Positions 33,891-43,210 are shown, numbered from the stretch's first letter. The stretch is DNA of 50,457 nt from an uncultured Prevotellaceae bacterium (GCA_902779455.1 CACZBS010000027.1:1-50457), one strand, 5' to 3'. Made by a program: numbers and translations. Notes: generated by a model from the sequence alone, not told the origin.

Positions 33891-34643
33891 TCAGGCGGAG
33901 GGAAGTTTCGGATAGCGGCGCGTCCAGCCGTCCCAGCGCAGACGCATGACGCCGAAGAAGGCCTCGGAGAAGATGCCACCCGACATCTTCGACGTGCCCT
34001 CGCGACGGTTGACGAAGACGACTGACACCTCCTTGATGCGGAAGCCGATCTTATAGGCCGTATACTTCATCTCGATCTGGAAGCCGTAGCCCTTGAAGCG
34101 GATCTTGTCGAGCTCGATGGTCTGGAGCACCCGACGGCGATAGCAGACGAAGCCAGCCGTCGTGTCGCGAACGGGGAAGCCGGTGACCAGCCGCACATAG
34201 ATCGAGGCGCCGTAGCTCATGAGGATGCGCCCAATGGGCCAGTTGACCACGTTGACGCCACTGACATAGCGGGAGCCGACGGCGACGTCGTAGCCCTCGT
34301 CATGGCAGGCAGCATAGAGGCGCGGCAGGTCGGCGGGGTCGTGGCTGAAGTCGGCGTCCATCTCGAAGACATATTCATAGGTGTGCTCCAGCGCCCAGCG
34401 GAAGCCTGCGATATAGGCGGTGCCTAGACCCTGCTTGCCTGAGCGCTCAAGGATGAAGAGGCGGTCGGCAAACTCGACGGCCATGAGACCCTTGACAATC
34501 TGGGCGGTGCCGTCGGGCGAACCGTCGTCGATGACGAGGATATGGAATGGCTTGTCGAGCGCGAAGACGGCACGGATGATTTTCTCGATGTTCTCCTTCT
34601 CGTTGTAGGTGGGGATGATGACGATGCTGTCGCTCTGGTTCAT
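33891..34643 (-). CDS. Dolichol-phosphate-mannose-synthase-like GT2 glycosyltransferase
   Basis: 250 residues from the ATG at 34643 (the open frame continues upstream past the promoter). GT2 motifs: IVIIPTYNEKENI, VIDDGSPDG, EMDADFSHDP and GSRYVSG. Closest to polyprenol monophosphomannose synthases (Dpm1 type without a membrane anchor), which make a lipid-linked sugar donor. A DUF2723 GT-C-like protein is encoded about 3 kb away, so it could provide lipid-linked sugar for it, but that link is inferred. Divergent from the DUF1846 gene. Confidence 0.9.
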   Translation of the reverse strand: MNQSDSIVIIPTYNEKENIEKIIRAVFALDKPFHILVIDDGSPDGTAQIVKGLMAVEFADRLFILERSGKQGLGTAYIAGFRWALEHTYEYVFEMDADFSHDPADLPRLYAACHDEGYDVAVGSRYVSGVNVVNWPIGRILMSYGASIYVRLVTGFPVRDTTAGFVCYRRRVLQTIELDKIRFKGYGFQIEMKYTAYKIGFRIKEVSVVFVNRREGTSKMSGGIFSEAFFGVMRLRWDGWTRRYPKLPSA

Positions 34644-34675
34644 AGTTGCGGATAGTGGGTTTGTTATCTTTTTTG

Positions 34676-34683
34676 CAAAGGTA
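34676..34683 (-). promoter_or_regulatory. -7 box of the GT2 gene
   Basis: CAAAGGTA on the plus strand (TACCTTTG toward the gene), 33 nt before the start codon at 34643. Confidence 0.65.
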
Positions 34684-34722
34684 GTTATTTTTTCGGCTCG
34701 GCGGCACATTATTGCGAGTTTT

Positions 34723-34755
34723 TTTGCTTTTTTTGCTTTTTTATTTGTACCTTTG
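34723..34755 (+). promoter_or_regulatory. Promoter of the DUF1846 gene
   Basis: TTTG at 34723-34726, 21-nt spacer, TACCTTTG at 34748-34755; the ATG is at 34794. Confidence 0.65.
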
Positions 34756-34793
34756 TGCTCGATTTTTCACACAGCACTTAAAAAGCAGACAGA

Positions 34794-36260
34794 ATGAAAA
34801 CGGGTTTCGACAACGCTAAGTATCTGAAAATCCAATCAGAACACATCCGCGAGCGCATCGCACAATTCGACGGCAAGCTCTATCTGGAGCTGGGAGGCAA
34901 ACTCTTCGACGACCACCACGCATCGCGCGTGCTGCCAGGATTCCGGCCTGACTCGAAGCTGGCCATGCTGCAGCAGATGGCCGACTCGATTGAGATCGTC
35001 ATCGTCATCAGTGCCGACGACATCGAGAAGAACAAGGTGCGCGCCGACCTGGGCATCACCTACGACGAGGACGTGCTCCGCCTGCGCGACGAGTTCATGC
35101 AGCGCGGATTCATGGTGGGGTCGGTCGTCATCACCCACTACAACGGACAGCGTGCTGCCGACCAGTTCCGCCACCGGCTGGAGCGCCTCGGCATCCGTAG
35201 CTACATCCACTACCTCATTGACGGCTACCCGCACAACGTGGAGCTGATAGCCTCCGACGAGGGCTTCGGCAAGAACGACTACGTGGAGACGTCGCGCGAG
35301 CTCGTCATCGTCACCGCCCCGGGTCCGGGCAGCGGCAAGATGGCCGTCTGTCTGTCGCAATTATATAATGAGAACAAGCGGGGCACCAGGGCGGGCTATG
35401 CCAAGTTTGAGACGTTCCCCGTATGGAACCTGCCGCTGAAGCATCCCGTCAACATCGCCTACGAGGCGGCTACGGCCGACCTCGACGACGTCAACATGAT
35501 CGACCCGTTCCATCTGGAGGCTTACGGCAAGATAGCCGTCAACTACAATCGCGACATCGAGATATTCCCCGTGCTCAACGCCCTGTTCGAAGGCATCTAC
35601 GGCGAAAATCCCTATAAGTCGCCGACCGACATGGGTGTCAACATGGTGGGATTCTGCATCTCGGACGACGAGGTCTGCTGTCAGGCCTCGCGCGACGAGA
35701 TTATTCGCCGCTACTACACGGCGACCAACAAGCTGGCCGACGGGGCCGACGTGGAGCGCGAGGTGCAGAAGATCCTGCTGCTCTTCAACCAGGCTAAGAT
35801 CACGACGGCCTATCGCCGCGTCACCGTCGCCGCAGCCGCCAAGCAGGAGCTCACAGGACACACGGCAGCCGCCATCGAGCTGAGCGACGGCGCCATCATC
35901 ACGTCGAAGTCGTCGCCGCTGCTGGGATGCAGTGCGGCCCTGCTGCTCAACGTGACGAAGCACATGGCCGGCATCGACCACGACGTGAAACTCATCCCGC
36001 AGAGCATGATAGAGCCGATACAGAAGACCAAGATAGAATACCTGGGCGGTCGCAACCCGAGGCTCCACACGGACGAGGTGCTCGTGGCCCTGTCTGTATT
36101 GTCGAAGGACGACGAGCTGTGCCGCCGCGCCCTCGAGCAGCTGCCGCAGCTCAGGGGCTGCCAGGTGCACTCGACGGTGATGCTGTCAGAGGTCGACCGC
36201 AAGATCTTCAAGAAGCTGGGCTGCGGACTAACCTGCGACCCCGTGCGTAAGAAGCTGTAA
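34794..36260 (+). CDS. DUF1846 family protein
   Basis: 488 residues, cytoplasmic. Full-length match in style to DUF1846: MKTGFDNAKYLKIQSEHI at the N-terminus, KLYLELGGKLFDDHHASRVL, then VTAPGPGSGKMAVCLSQLYNE, a P-loop-like GPGSGK segment, and NPYKSPTDMGVNM. The family is widespread and structurally known but its biochemical role is not settled; I make no functional claim. It has its own promoter and is followed after 27 nt by mfd. Confidence 0.92.
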   Translation: MKTGFDNAKYLKIQSEHIRERIAQFDGKLYLELGGKLFDDHHASRVLPGFRPDSKLAMLQQMADSIEIVIVISADDIEKNKVRADLGITYDEDVLRLRDEFMQRGFMVGSVVITHYNGQRAADQFRHRLERLGIRSYIHYLIDGYPHNVELIASDEGFGKNDYVETSRELVIVTAPGPGSGKMAVCLSQLYNENKRGTRAGYAKFETFPVWNLPLKHPVNIAYEAATADLDDVNMIDPFHLEAYGKIAVNYNRDIEIFPVLNALFEGIYGENPYKSPTDMGVNMVGFCISDDEVCCQASRDEIIRRYYTATNKLADGADVEREVQKILLLFNQAKITTAYRRVTVAAAAKQELTGHTAAAIELSDGAIITSKSSPLLGCSAALLLNVTKHMAGIDHDVKLIPQSMIEPIQKTKIEYLGGRNPRLHTDEVLVALSVLSKDDELCRRALEQLPQLRGCQVHSTVMLSEVDRKIFKKLGCGLTCDPVRKKL

Positions 36261-36287
36261 GAGTCATTTCCCCTGCGCGCTATAGTG

Positions 36288-39200
36288 ATGGACATTCAGG
36301 ATTTGCAGAAACGCTATGCTGCCTCTGCGCTGACGACCGAGCTGACGAAACTGATCGGGAAGAAGACGGTGAAGACCATCTTCGCCGAGGGACTGCTGGC
36401 CTCCAGCGCCCCCATGGTGTTCAGCGCCGTGCGGACGTCGGTGCCTCTGCTCTTCGTGCTGCAGGATGCCGACGAGGCTGGCTATTTCTATCACGACCTA
36501 TGCCAGATCATGGGGACTGACGACGTCCTGTTCTTCCCCTCCAGCTATCGCCGCGCCATCAAATACGCCCAGAAGGACCCCGCCAGCGAGATCCTGCGCA
36601 CCGAGGTGCTCACCCGGCTCACCTCTCAATCCTCACCTCTTAATTCTCAACTCTACGTCGTCACCCACCCCGAGGCGCTGGCCGAGATGGTGGTCACGCG
36701 GCAGAATCTCGACAGCCGCACGCTGACCCTCACCCAGGGACAGACCGTCGACCTGGAGCAGACGATGCAGACGATGCGCGAACTGGGATTCCATGAGGTC
36801 GACTACGTCTACGAGCCGGGGCAGTTCGCCCTGCGTGGCTCTATCCTCGACATCTTCTCCTTCAGCCACGAATATCCATTCCGCATCGACTTCTTCGGCG
36901 ACGACATCGACTCGATACGCACCTTCGAGGTCGAGGACCAGCTCTCGCGCGAGCGGCGCGACAGGGCCGACATCGTGCCCGAGATGAGCACACAGGTGCA
37001 GAAGGAGTCGCTATTCAGATTCCTGCCACGCGAGACGGTGCTGGTCTTTAAGGATTATCTGTACGCACGTGAAGCTGTCGAGCGCACCTATCAGGAGGGA
37101 TTCTCCACCCAGGCGCTGACAGAGCGCATGGAGGGTGCCACGGAGGTGGAGCAGCGCGAAATCATGCGCGAGATGCAGCGCGACGCACAGATCATCACCG
37201 GCACGCAGTTTGCGGCCGACAGCGCCGACTTCCGTCGCATCGAGTTCGGCCATCGCCCCTCCTCCACCCCACAGGCATCGCTCAGCTTCCACATCTCGCC
37301 CCAGCCGCTGTTCCACAAGAACTTCGACCTGCTGGGTCAGACCTTCGGCGACTACGCCCTCAAGGGCTATCAGCTCTGCGTGCTGGCCGACAGCCAGAAG
37401 CAGATTGAGCGGTTGCGCGAAATCATGCACGAGACGCAGTTTGAAGGCGTCAACAAGACGCTCCACGAAGGATTCATCGACCACGACCTGCGCCTCTGTC
37501 TGATGACCGACCATCAGATCTTCGACCGTTTCCACAAGTACAACCTGAAGAGCGACAAGGCACGCTCGGGCAAGGTGGCGCTGACGCTGAAGGAGCTGCA
37601 GCAGTTCGAGGTGGGCGACTACGTGGTCCACATCGACCACGGCATCGGCAAGTTCGGCGGACTCGTGCGCATGCCCATCACCAATGCTGCGGGCAAGGAG
37701 GCCTTCCAGGAGATGATCAAGATCATCTACCAGCGGGGCGACGCCATCTACGTCTCCATCCACTCGCTCTACAAGGTGTCGAAATACAAGGCACAGGAGA
37801 GCGGCGAGCCGCCACGCATATCGACACTCGGCACGGGGCAGTGGGAACGGCTCAAGGAGCGCACCAAGAAGCACATCAAGGACATCGCACGCGACCTCAT
37901 ACGCCTCTACGCCACGCGACGCCACCAGCGGGGCTTCGCCTTCAGCCACGACACCTACCTGCAGCACGAGCTCGAGGCATCGTTCCTCTATGAGGACACG
38001 CCCGACCAGCTCAAGGCCACGCAGGACGTCAAGGCCGACATGGAGCGCCCGCAGCCCATGGACCGACTGGTCTGTGGCGACGTCGGCTTCGGCAAGACCG
38101 AGGTAGCCGTCCGCGCCGCCTTCAAGGCCGCCGTCGACGGCAAGCAGGTGGCCGTACTCGTGCCCACGACGGTGCTGGCCTATCAGCACTTCCGCACCTT
38201 CCAGGGTCGCCTGAAAGACATGCCCGTGCGCGTCGACTACCTGACGAGGGCCCGCACGGCGAAGCAGACGACGGCCCTGCTGAAGGACCTCGAGGAGGGC
38301 AAGATCGACATCCTCATCGGCACCCACAAGCTCATCGGCAAGACGGTGAAGTTCAAGGACTTGGGACTGCTCATCATCGACGAAGAGCAGAAGTTCGGCG
38401 TCTCAACAAAGGAGAAGCTGCGCCAGATGAAGACCAACGTCGACACCCTCACGATGTCGGCCACGCCCATACCTCGCACCCTGCAGTTCTCGCTCGTCGG
38501 CGCACGCGACCTGAGCACCATCCAGACGCCGCCGCCTAACCGCTACCCCATCCAGACGGAGATTCACAGCTTCTCGGCCGAGATCATTGCCGACGCCATC
38601 AACTTCGAGATGTCGCGCAACGGACAGGTCTACTTCGTCAACAACCGCATCAGCCAGCTGCAGGAGCTACGCGACATGATTCTCAAGTACATCCCCGACT
38701 GCCGCGTCGCCATCGGACACGGGCAGATGAAGCCGGAGGAGCTGGAGCGCATCATCCTCGACTTTTCCAACTACGACTACGACGTGCTGCTCTCGACCAC
38801 CATCGTCGAGAACGGCATCGACATCCCCAACGCTAACACCATCATCATCAACGGGGCCCACAACTTCGGACTCTCTGACCTTCACCAGATGCGCGGACGC
38901 GTAGGACGAGGCAACCGCAAGGCCTTCTGCTACCTGCTCGCACCGCCACTGTCGGCCCTACCCGTCGATGCCCGCCGTCGCCTCGAGGCACTCGAGAACT
39001 TCAGCGAGCTGGGCTCAGGCATCAACATCGCCATGCAGGACCTCGACATCCGCGGCGCAGGCAACCTGCTGGGGGCCGAGCAGTCGGGATTCATCAGCGA
39101 CCTGGGCTACGAGACCTACCAGAAGATTCTCAACGAGGCCATGGCCGAGCTTAAGAGTGAGGAGGGCATCGTTGAAAGTGAAAAAGGAAAAGTGAAAAAT

Positions 39201-39740
39201 GAAAAAATTGCTCCCGCAGTAGTATCGGCAGAAAGGGCAGCGGAAGCAGATTCTTCACTCTTCACTCTTCAATCTTCACTTTACGTCGCCGACTGCACCC
39301 TCGAGAGCGACCTCGAGATGTACTTCCCCGACCAATACGTGCCCAGCGACTCGGAGCGCATGCTGCTCTATCGCGAGCTCGACAACACACGCGACGACCG
39401 CGAGCTGGAGGCCTATCGCACGCGGCTCGTCGACCGCTTCGGCCCTCTGCCGCCACAGGCCGAGGAGCTGCTCCACGTCGTCGCCCTGCGCCGTCTGGGC
39501 AAGCAGCTGGGCTGCGAGAAGATCATGCTCAAGCAAGGCCGCATGAATCTCTTCTTCGTCTCCAACGCCCTCAGCCCCTTCTATCGCAGCGCCACGTTCG
39601 ACCGCATCATCGACTTTGCCACGCAGAATGTGCGGCGATGCCAGCTGCGCGAGCAGAACGGGCGCCGCTCGATGCTCATCGGACAGGTGCCGACGGTGGA
39701 AGCCGCCGTCCACGTGCTGCAATCCATCCTAAAGACATAA
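36288..39740 (+). CDS. mfd: Transcription-repair coupling factor
   Basis: 1150 residues from the ATG at 36288 (a GTG immediately before it is the alternative). Mfd displaces stalled RNA polymerase and recruits UvrA. Domains: UvrB-like N-terminal region (~1-330), RNA-polymerase interaction/CarD-like domain (~430-500, FEVGDYVVHIDHGIGKFGG), SF2 motor with Walker A K603 in GDVGFGKTEVA, DEEQ box from D698 (IIDEEQKFGV) and motif VI QMRGRVGRGNRKAF, then the C-terminal TRCF domain. Two inserts are unusual: SQSSPLNSQL at ~111-123 and a ~40-residue stretch (VESEKGKVKNEK ... SSLFTLQSSL) at ~960-1000 just before the TRCF domain, both coded by purine/pyrimidine tract repeats. Confidence 0.95.
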   Translation: MDIQDLQKRYAASALTTELTKLIGKKTVKTIFAEGLLASSAPMVFSAVRTSVPLLFVLQDADEAGYFYHDLCQIMGTDDVLFFPSSYRRAIKYAQKDPASEILRTEVLTRLTSQSSPLNSQLYVVTHPEALAEMVVTRQNLDSRTLTLTQGQTVDLEQTMQTMRELGFHEVDYVYEPGQFALRGSILDIFSFSHEYPFRIDFFGDDIDSIRTFEVEDQLSRERRDRADIVPEMSTQVQKESLFRFLPRETVLVFKDYLYAREAVERTYQEGFSTQALTERMEGATEVEQREIMREMQRDAQIITGTQFAADSADFRRIEFGHRPSSTPQASLSFHISPQPLFHKNFDLLGQTFGDYALKGYQLCVLADSQKQIERLREIMHETQFEGVNKTLHEGFIDHDLRLCLMTDHQIFDRFHKYNLKSDKARSGKVALTLKELQQFEVGDYVVHIDHGIGKFGGLVRMPITNAAGKEAFQEMIKIIYQRGDAIYVSIHSLYKVSKYKAQESGEPPRISTLGTGQWERLKERTKKHIKDIARDLIRLYATRRHQRGFAFSHDTYLQHELEASFLYEDTPDQLKATQDVKADMERPQPMDRLVCGDVGFGKTEVAVRAAFKAAVDGKQVAVLVPTTVLAYQHFRTFQGRLKDMPVRVDYLTRARTAKQTTALLKDLEEGKIDILIGTHKLIGKTVKFKDLGLLIIDEEQKFGVSTKEKLRQMKTNVDTLTMSATPIPRTLQFSLVGARDLSTIQTPPPNRYPIQTEIHSFSAEIIADAINFEMSRNGQVYFVNNRISQLQELRDMILKYIPDCRVAIGHGQMKPEELERIILDFSNYDYDVLLSTTIVENGIDIPNANTIIINGAHNFGLSDLHQMRGRVGRGNRKAFCYLLAPPLSALPVDARRRLEALENFSELGSGINIAMQDLDIRGAGNLLGAEQSGFISDLGYETYQKILNEAMAELKSEEGIVESEKGKVKNEKIAPAVVSAERAAEADSSLFTLQSSLYVADCTLESDLEMYFPDQYVPSDSERMLLYRELDNTRDDRELEAYRTRLVDRFGPLPPQAEELLHVVALRRLGKQLGCEKIMLKQGRMNLFFVSNALSPFYRSATFDRIIDFATQNVRRCQLREQNGRRSMLIGQVPTVEAAVHVLQSILKT
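36618..36657 (+). repeat. Pyrimidine-tract repeat in frame in mfd (first)
   Basis: CCTCTCAATCCTCACCTCTT followed by AATTCTCAACTC, i.e. the complement of GAGAATTGAGAG. It encodes SQSSPLNSQL between LTR and YVVTHPEAL of the UvrB-like region. Confidence 0.7.
39166..39290 (+). repeat. Inverted purine/pyrimidine tracts in frame in mfd (second)
   Basis: Purine tract 39172-39212 (GTTGAAAGTGAAAAAGGAAA and on) and complementary pyrimidine tract 39254-39285 (TTCTTCACTCTTCACTCTTC and on) enclose a ~40-nt unique loop. Same architecture as the elements at 11882 and 31557 but translated in full. Confidence 0.75.
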
Positions 39741-39756
39741 ACAAACACTAACCACT

Positions 39757-41511
39757 ATGAGACATTTCTATCTTATCATCCTGATACTCGGAACCCTCTC
39801 AGCCCATGCTATCACCAGGGAAGACCTGGCCGAGTATGCCAAGTCCCTCAAAGGACTGAAGAAAGAGCAGTTGAAGACGGCCATACACAATCTGACTGGG
39901 TCGCCGAAGACGCTATCCTATGGAAGCGGCAGCAATGCAACATGGTCAGGTTTTTATCAGACCGACCGCAACCCCGTGAACAACGAATGCATCAACCGCT
40001 ACAGCGCCAACAAGTTCTATTTTCCCAACACCAATACCGGCTCATCCATCAGCGGCATGAACATCGAACACTCCTTCCCTAAGAGCTGGTGGGGAGGAAC
40101 TGAGAACAGTGCCTATAGAGACCTTTATAACCTCTACCCGTCTGATCAGAGTGCCAACTCCTCAAAGAGCAATTATCCGATGGGCATTGTTACTAATGTC
40201 AAGGAGGAGGAAGAAGGCTACGACAAAGTTGGAACAGGCACCATCGACGGCGTCGGCGGACGCAACTGCTGGGAGCCCGGCGACCAGTATAAGGGCGACT
40301 TCGCACGGGCCTATATGTACATGGCCACGGCCTATCAGAACCTGACATGGCAGGGCAAAGAAGGTCTTCAGCAGTTAGAGAACGACGCCTGGCCGACACT
40401 AAAGCAGTGGGCCTACACGCTCTATCTCACCTGGCTGGAGGCCGACCACGTCGACAGCCTGGAAATCGCCCGCAACAACGCCGTGGCCGTCATCCAGGGC
40501 AACCGCAACCTCTACGTCGACTACCCCTATCTGGCCGAATATGTCTGGGGTGACTCCGTCGATGTGGCCTTTAATCCCTACACCTCGGTGACGACGGCCG
40601 ATGACGACGCACGCTATACGGGCAGCGCCATAGTCGCGACGGTGGCCAAGCCGACCTTCTCGCCCGACGGCGGCTCCTACGGCAGCACGCAGGTCGTGAC
40701 CATCTCTTGCACGACGCCTGGCGTGACCATCTATTACACCATCGACGGCTCATCGCCTACCACCGACGGCATCGTCTACACCGAGCCCCTGACAATCAGC
40801 GAGACCACCACGCTCAAGGCTGTCGCCGTCGACGCTGACGGCACGATGAGCAACGTCGCCACGGCCATCTACGTCATCTACGCCGCCACGACTGACTTTG
40901 CCGAGACCTTTGATAAATGCAATGGTACGGGAGGCAATGATGATCAATTCAATGGAACTGGAGTCGCCTCGTCCTCAAAGACTTACCATCCTGATAATGA
41001 CGGATGGAAAGCTACGAGTTATTTCGGCGGCGACAAATGCGCCCGCTTTGGCAGCACCAAAAGCGCAGGTGAAGTGACCACTCCCGAGTTTGCTGTCAAC
41101 GGCGTCTCTACGTTCACCTTTAAGGCTGCGCCATGGGTAGGCGACGGCACCTCGCTGAAGCTCTCTGTCGACGGCAATGCCGAGCTGTCCGAGACCTCAC
41201 TGACGATGGAGGCGGGCAAATGGACCACCTACACACTGACGCTGACCGGCCAGGGCAACGTCAAGATCACGTTCACCCCGTCCAAGCGCTTCTTCCTCGA
41301 CGAAGTCTACGCCAAGTCGCAGCGCATCGTCGGCGACATCAACAAGGACGGCCTGCTGTCCATGGCCGACATCACCGCCCTGGCCGACATCATCCTTGGC
41401 GTCATTCCCCCCTCCTCCACCGACTATGACATGGAGGCTGCCGACGTCAACAACGACGGCCAACGCTCCGTCGCCGACCTGACGCAGCTCATCGACATGA
41501 TTCTCAAGTGA
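39757..41511 (+). CDS. Secreted endonuclease I family nuclease with dockerin-like tail
   Basis: 584 residues. Signal peptide MRHFYLIILILGTLSAHA. Residues ~40-270 are endonuclease I (EndA/NucM type), with the metal/His motif NIEHSFPKSWWGG (H105) and YNLYPSDQ; these are non-specific periplasmic or extracellular nucleases. Residues ~295-370 are a chitobiase-like Ig fold (ATVAKPTFSPDGGSYGSTQV), residues ~380-520 a beta-sandwich, and ~525-584 a pair of dockerin/EF-hand-like calcium loops (DINKDGLLSMADITAL, DVNNDGQRSVADLTQL). The tail resembles that of the GH128-like protein at 44913. Likely scavenges extracellular DNA. Lies 16 nt after mfd. Confidence 0.88.
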   Translation: MRHFYLIILILGTLSAHAITREDLAEYAKSLKGLKKEQLKTAIHNLTGSPKTLSYGSGSNATWSGFYQTDRNPVNNECINRYSANKFYFPNTNTGSSISGMNIEHSFPKSWWGGTENSAYRDLYNLYPSDQSANSSKSNYPMGIVTNVKEEEEGYDKVGTGTIDGVGGRNCWEPGDQYKGDFARAYMYMATAYQNLTWQGKEGLQQLENDAWPTLKQWAYTLYLTWLEADHVDSLEIARNNAVAVIQGNRNLYVDYPYLAEYVWGDSVDVAFNPYTSVTTADDDARYTGSAIVATVAKPTFSPDGGSYGSTQVVTISCTTPGVTIYYTIDGSSPTTDGIVYTEPLTISETTTLKAVAVDADGTMSNVATAIYVIYAATTDFAETFDKCNGTGGNDDQFNGTGVASSSKTYHPDNDGWKATSYFGGDKCARFGSTKSAGEVTTPEFAVNGVSTFTFKAAPWVGDGTSLKLSVDGNAELSETSLTMEAGKWTTYTLTLTGQGNVKITFTPSKRFFLDEVYAKSQRIVGDINKDGLLSMADITALADIILGVIPPSSTDYDMEAADVNNDGQRSVADLTQLIDMILK

Positions 41512-41530
41512 TCTCTTTAACAGAAGTTAC

Positions 41531-41677
41531 AGACCCCACCCCCGACCCCTCCCCTTGAAGGGAGGGGAGTAGCTGCGCCGTCATTCCGTGCGAGCAGTGC
41601 GGCAGCCCCCCCTCCTTCGGAGGGGTCGGGGGAGGCTACTCCCCTCCCTTCAAGGGGAGGGGATGGGGGTGGGGTCT
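41531..41677. repeat. 147-bp G/C-rich composite palindrome
   Basis: Arms 41531-41572 and 41636-41677 (42 nt each) pair with two mismatches; each arm itself contains CCCTCCCC/GGGGAGGG type pairing. An inner hairpin sits at 41604-41638. A short related hairpin (CCTCCCC-TTC-GGGGAGG, 41797-41813) follows, ending GGGGTCT like the arm termini. The 391-nt gap 41512-41902 holds only these repeats and the terminator at 41837. Confidence 0.8.
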
Positions 41678-41836
41678 CTAACTTTATCACCAGTCAGTTA
41701 TCATCATATAAGAAAACGCAAGGGACAAACACTCCCCCCCCCTCAAATAAAGAGCTCTGGCCGCTTAGTCCGCCGCGAATGACGGCGCAGCCAACTCCTC
41801 CCCTTCGGGGAGGCCGGGAGGGGTCTAATGGAAAAA

Positions 41837-41869
41837 GGCGCCACCACCCTTCATCAGGGTAGTGGCGCC
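41837..41869 (-). terminator. Terminator of the small secreted protein gene
   Basis: 14-bp stem with one mismatch (GGCGCCACCACCCT, 41837-41850; AGGGTAGTGGCGCC, 41856-41869); reading leftward it is followed by CTTTTTCC, a T-rich tract. Confidence 0.7.
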
Positions 41870-41902
41870 ACATTTTGTTTGAATCATTTACTTGTTGTTC
41901 TC

Positions 41903-42268
41903 TTACTTCAATCCACGATTCACGAGCGTGGCCTGCAGCAGCTGCAGATACAGACGATACTGCTTCTGGTTGAGCACGTAGTGCATGTAGCGGATATCCT
42001 TCTTCACAGCCTGGTCGACAAGCTGTGCGCGCTCATCCTTCTCGGCATAGGCAGCCAGCATCATCTCGTTCTGGAAGTTGCGATGAATGTCGGCGACAGC
42101 CTCCATTTGGTCGACCGTCAGTCCCAGCGTGACAGCCAGGCGACGGATGTTGACCGTCATGTCGTAAGCCTCGACGTCCTGCGTCGTGTTCGTGTTCTCG
42201 TTCTCAGCGTTCACATTCATATTGGTGAGGCTGAGCATGGCCATAACCATCAAAACAATCTTTTTCAT
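41903..42268 (-). CDS. Small secreted protein of unknown function
   Basis: 121 residues. Signal peptide MKKIVLMVMAMLSLTNMNVNA. The mature part is mostly helical and charged (VTLGLTVDQMEAVADIHRNFQNEMM, then LNQKQYRLYLQLLQATLVNRGL), reminiscent of small periplasmic Bacteroidota proteins whose helical core (NQKQYRxYLQLL) recalls Spy/CpxP-type sequences. No enzyme motif; I do not assign a function. Confidence 0.8.
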   Translation of the reverse strand: MKKIVLMVMAMLSLTNMNVNAENENTNTTQDVEAYDMTVNIRRLAVTLGLTVDQMEAVADIHRNFQNEMMLAAYAEKDERAQLVDQAVKKDIRYMHYVLNQKQYRLYLQLLQATLVNRGLK

Positions 42269-42450
42269 ACTCTTTTTTCCTTTCTTTTTTTTTTACTCGG
42301 GGCTTTGTTGTGTTATCCTGATGCCCCTACTATCTTTAAATGTTTTTTGTTATCCTGTTTTGTCTTTCGACGGTGCAAGTTCAGTGCAAGCCGAACGCAG
42401 AAGAACTTGTTCTTATGCTGAGGCGCAGCCTGAATTCGCATTTGCTGGTG

Positions 42451-42458
42451 CAAAGGTA
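42451..42458 (-). promoter_or_regulatory. -7 box reading toward the small secreted protein gene
   Basis: CAAAGGTA (TACCTTTG on the minus strand), giving a leader of about 180 nt. The leader contains a weak AGAAC-TT-GTTCT hairpin and no other recognisable element. The rest of the 348-nt gap is the slyD promoter region. Confidence 0.45.
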
Positions 42459-42575
42459 CGGCGATTTTCGGTAGGTTGTATCATTTTTGGGCCACTGTGT
42501 GCGGAAACAGCCCCTTTTGTTGACCGAAATCAAATAAAAAGGGATGAAGGAAACAATAATTCAGAATATTTTTAG

Positions 42576-42583
42576 TACCTTTG
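42576..42583 (+). promoter_or_regulatory. -7 box of slyD
   Basis: TACCTTTG 33 nt before the slyD ATG. Confidence 0.65.
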
Positions 42584-42616
42584 CCTACAATTTAAAATCA
42601 GTATCATTTATATTAT

Positions 42617-43210
42617 ATGGAGAACAAAGTGAACAAATACCTGTCGGTGAGCTATCAGCTCTATTCCATCGACGAAAACGGTGGCAAGCACCTTGAGGAA
42701 CAGACCCAGCAGGGACAGCCCTTCCAGTTTATCAGCGGCTTCGGCTTCTCGCTCGACAGCTTCGAGCAGCAGATCGTAGCCCTGGAGCAGGGCGCCAAGT
42801 TCGACTTCACCCTGACGCCAGCCCAGGCTTTCGGCGAATACGACCCTGAGGGCGTCCACAAGATGAAGCGCGACGTGTTCAGCATCAATGGCCACTTCGA
42901 CCACGAGAACATCTACCCCGGCGCCGTCATCACCCTCATGGATGCCGACGAGCGCCGTTTCATGGCCCGCGTGGAGAAGGTGGAGGACGACGGCGTCACC
43001 ATCGACACCAACCACCCCCTGGCCGGCCAGACGCTGCAGTTCACAGGTCTGGTGCTTGAGAACCGCGAGGCCACGAAGGAGGAAATCCAGCACATGCTCA
43101 ACCACATGAGCGGCGAAGGCTGCGGCTGTGGCTGCGAAGACTGCGACGACGGCTGCGGCCATCATCACCACGAGCACGAAGGGGGCTGCGGCTGCGGACA
43201 TTGCCACTGA
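42617..43210 (+). CDS. slyD: SlyD-like FKBP-type peptidyl-prolyl isomerase
   Basis: 197 residues. FKBP/SlyD fold with the IF insertion: MENKVNKYLSVSYQLYSI, FQFISGFGFSLDSFEQQIVALEQGAKFDF (FKBP core), LTPAQAFGEYD, and the insert-in-flap region ALEQGAKF...GHFDHENIYPG. The C-terminus is a Cys/His metal-binding tail (CGCGCEDCDDGCGHHHHEHE). SlyD catalyses prolyl isomerisation and acts as a chaperone and nickel donor. Length and tail are normal for the family. Confidence 0.93.
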   Translation: MENKVNKYLSVSYQLYSIDENGGKHLEEQTQQGQPFQFISGFGFSLDSFEQQIVALEQGAKFDFTLTPAQAFGEYDPEGVHKMKRDVFSINGHFDHENIYPGAVITLMDADERRFMARVEKVEDDGVTIDTNHPLAGQTLQFTGLVLENREATKEEIQHMLNHMSGEGCGCGCEDCDDGCGHHHHEHEGGCGCGHCH

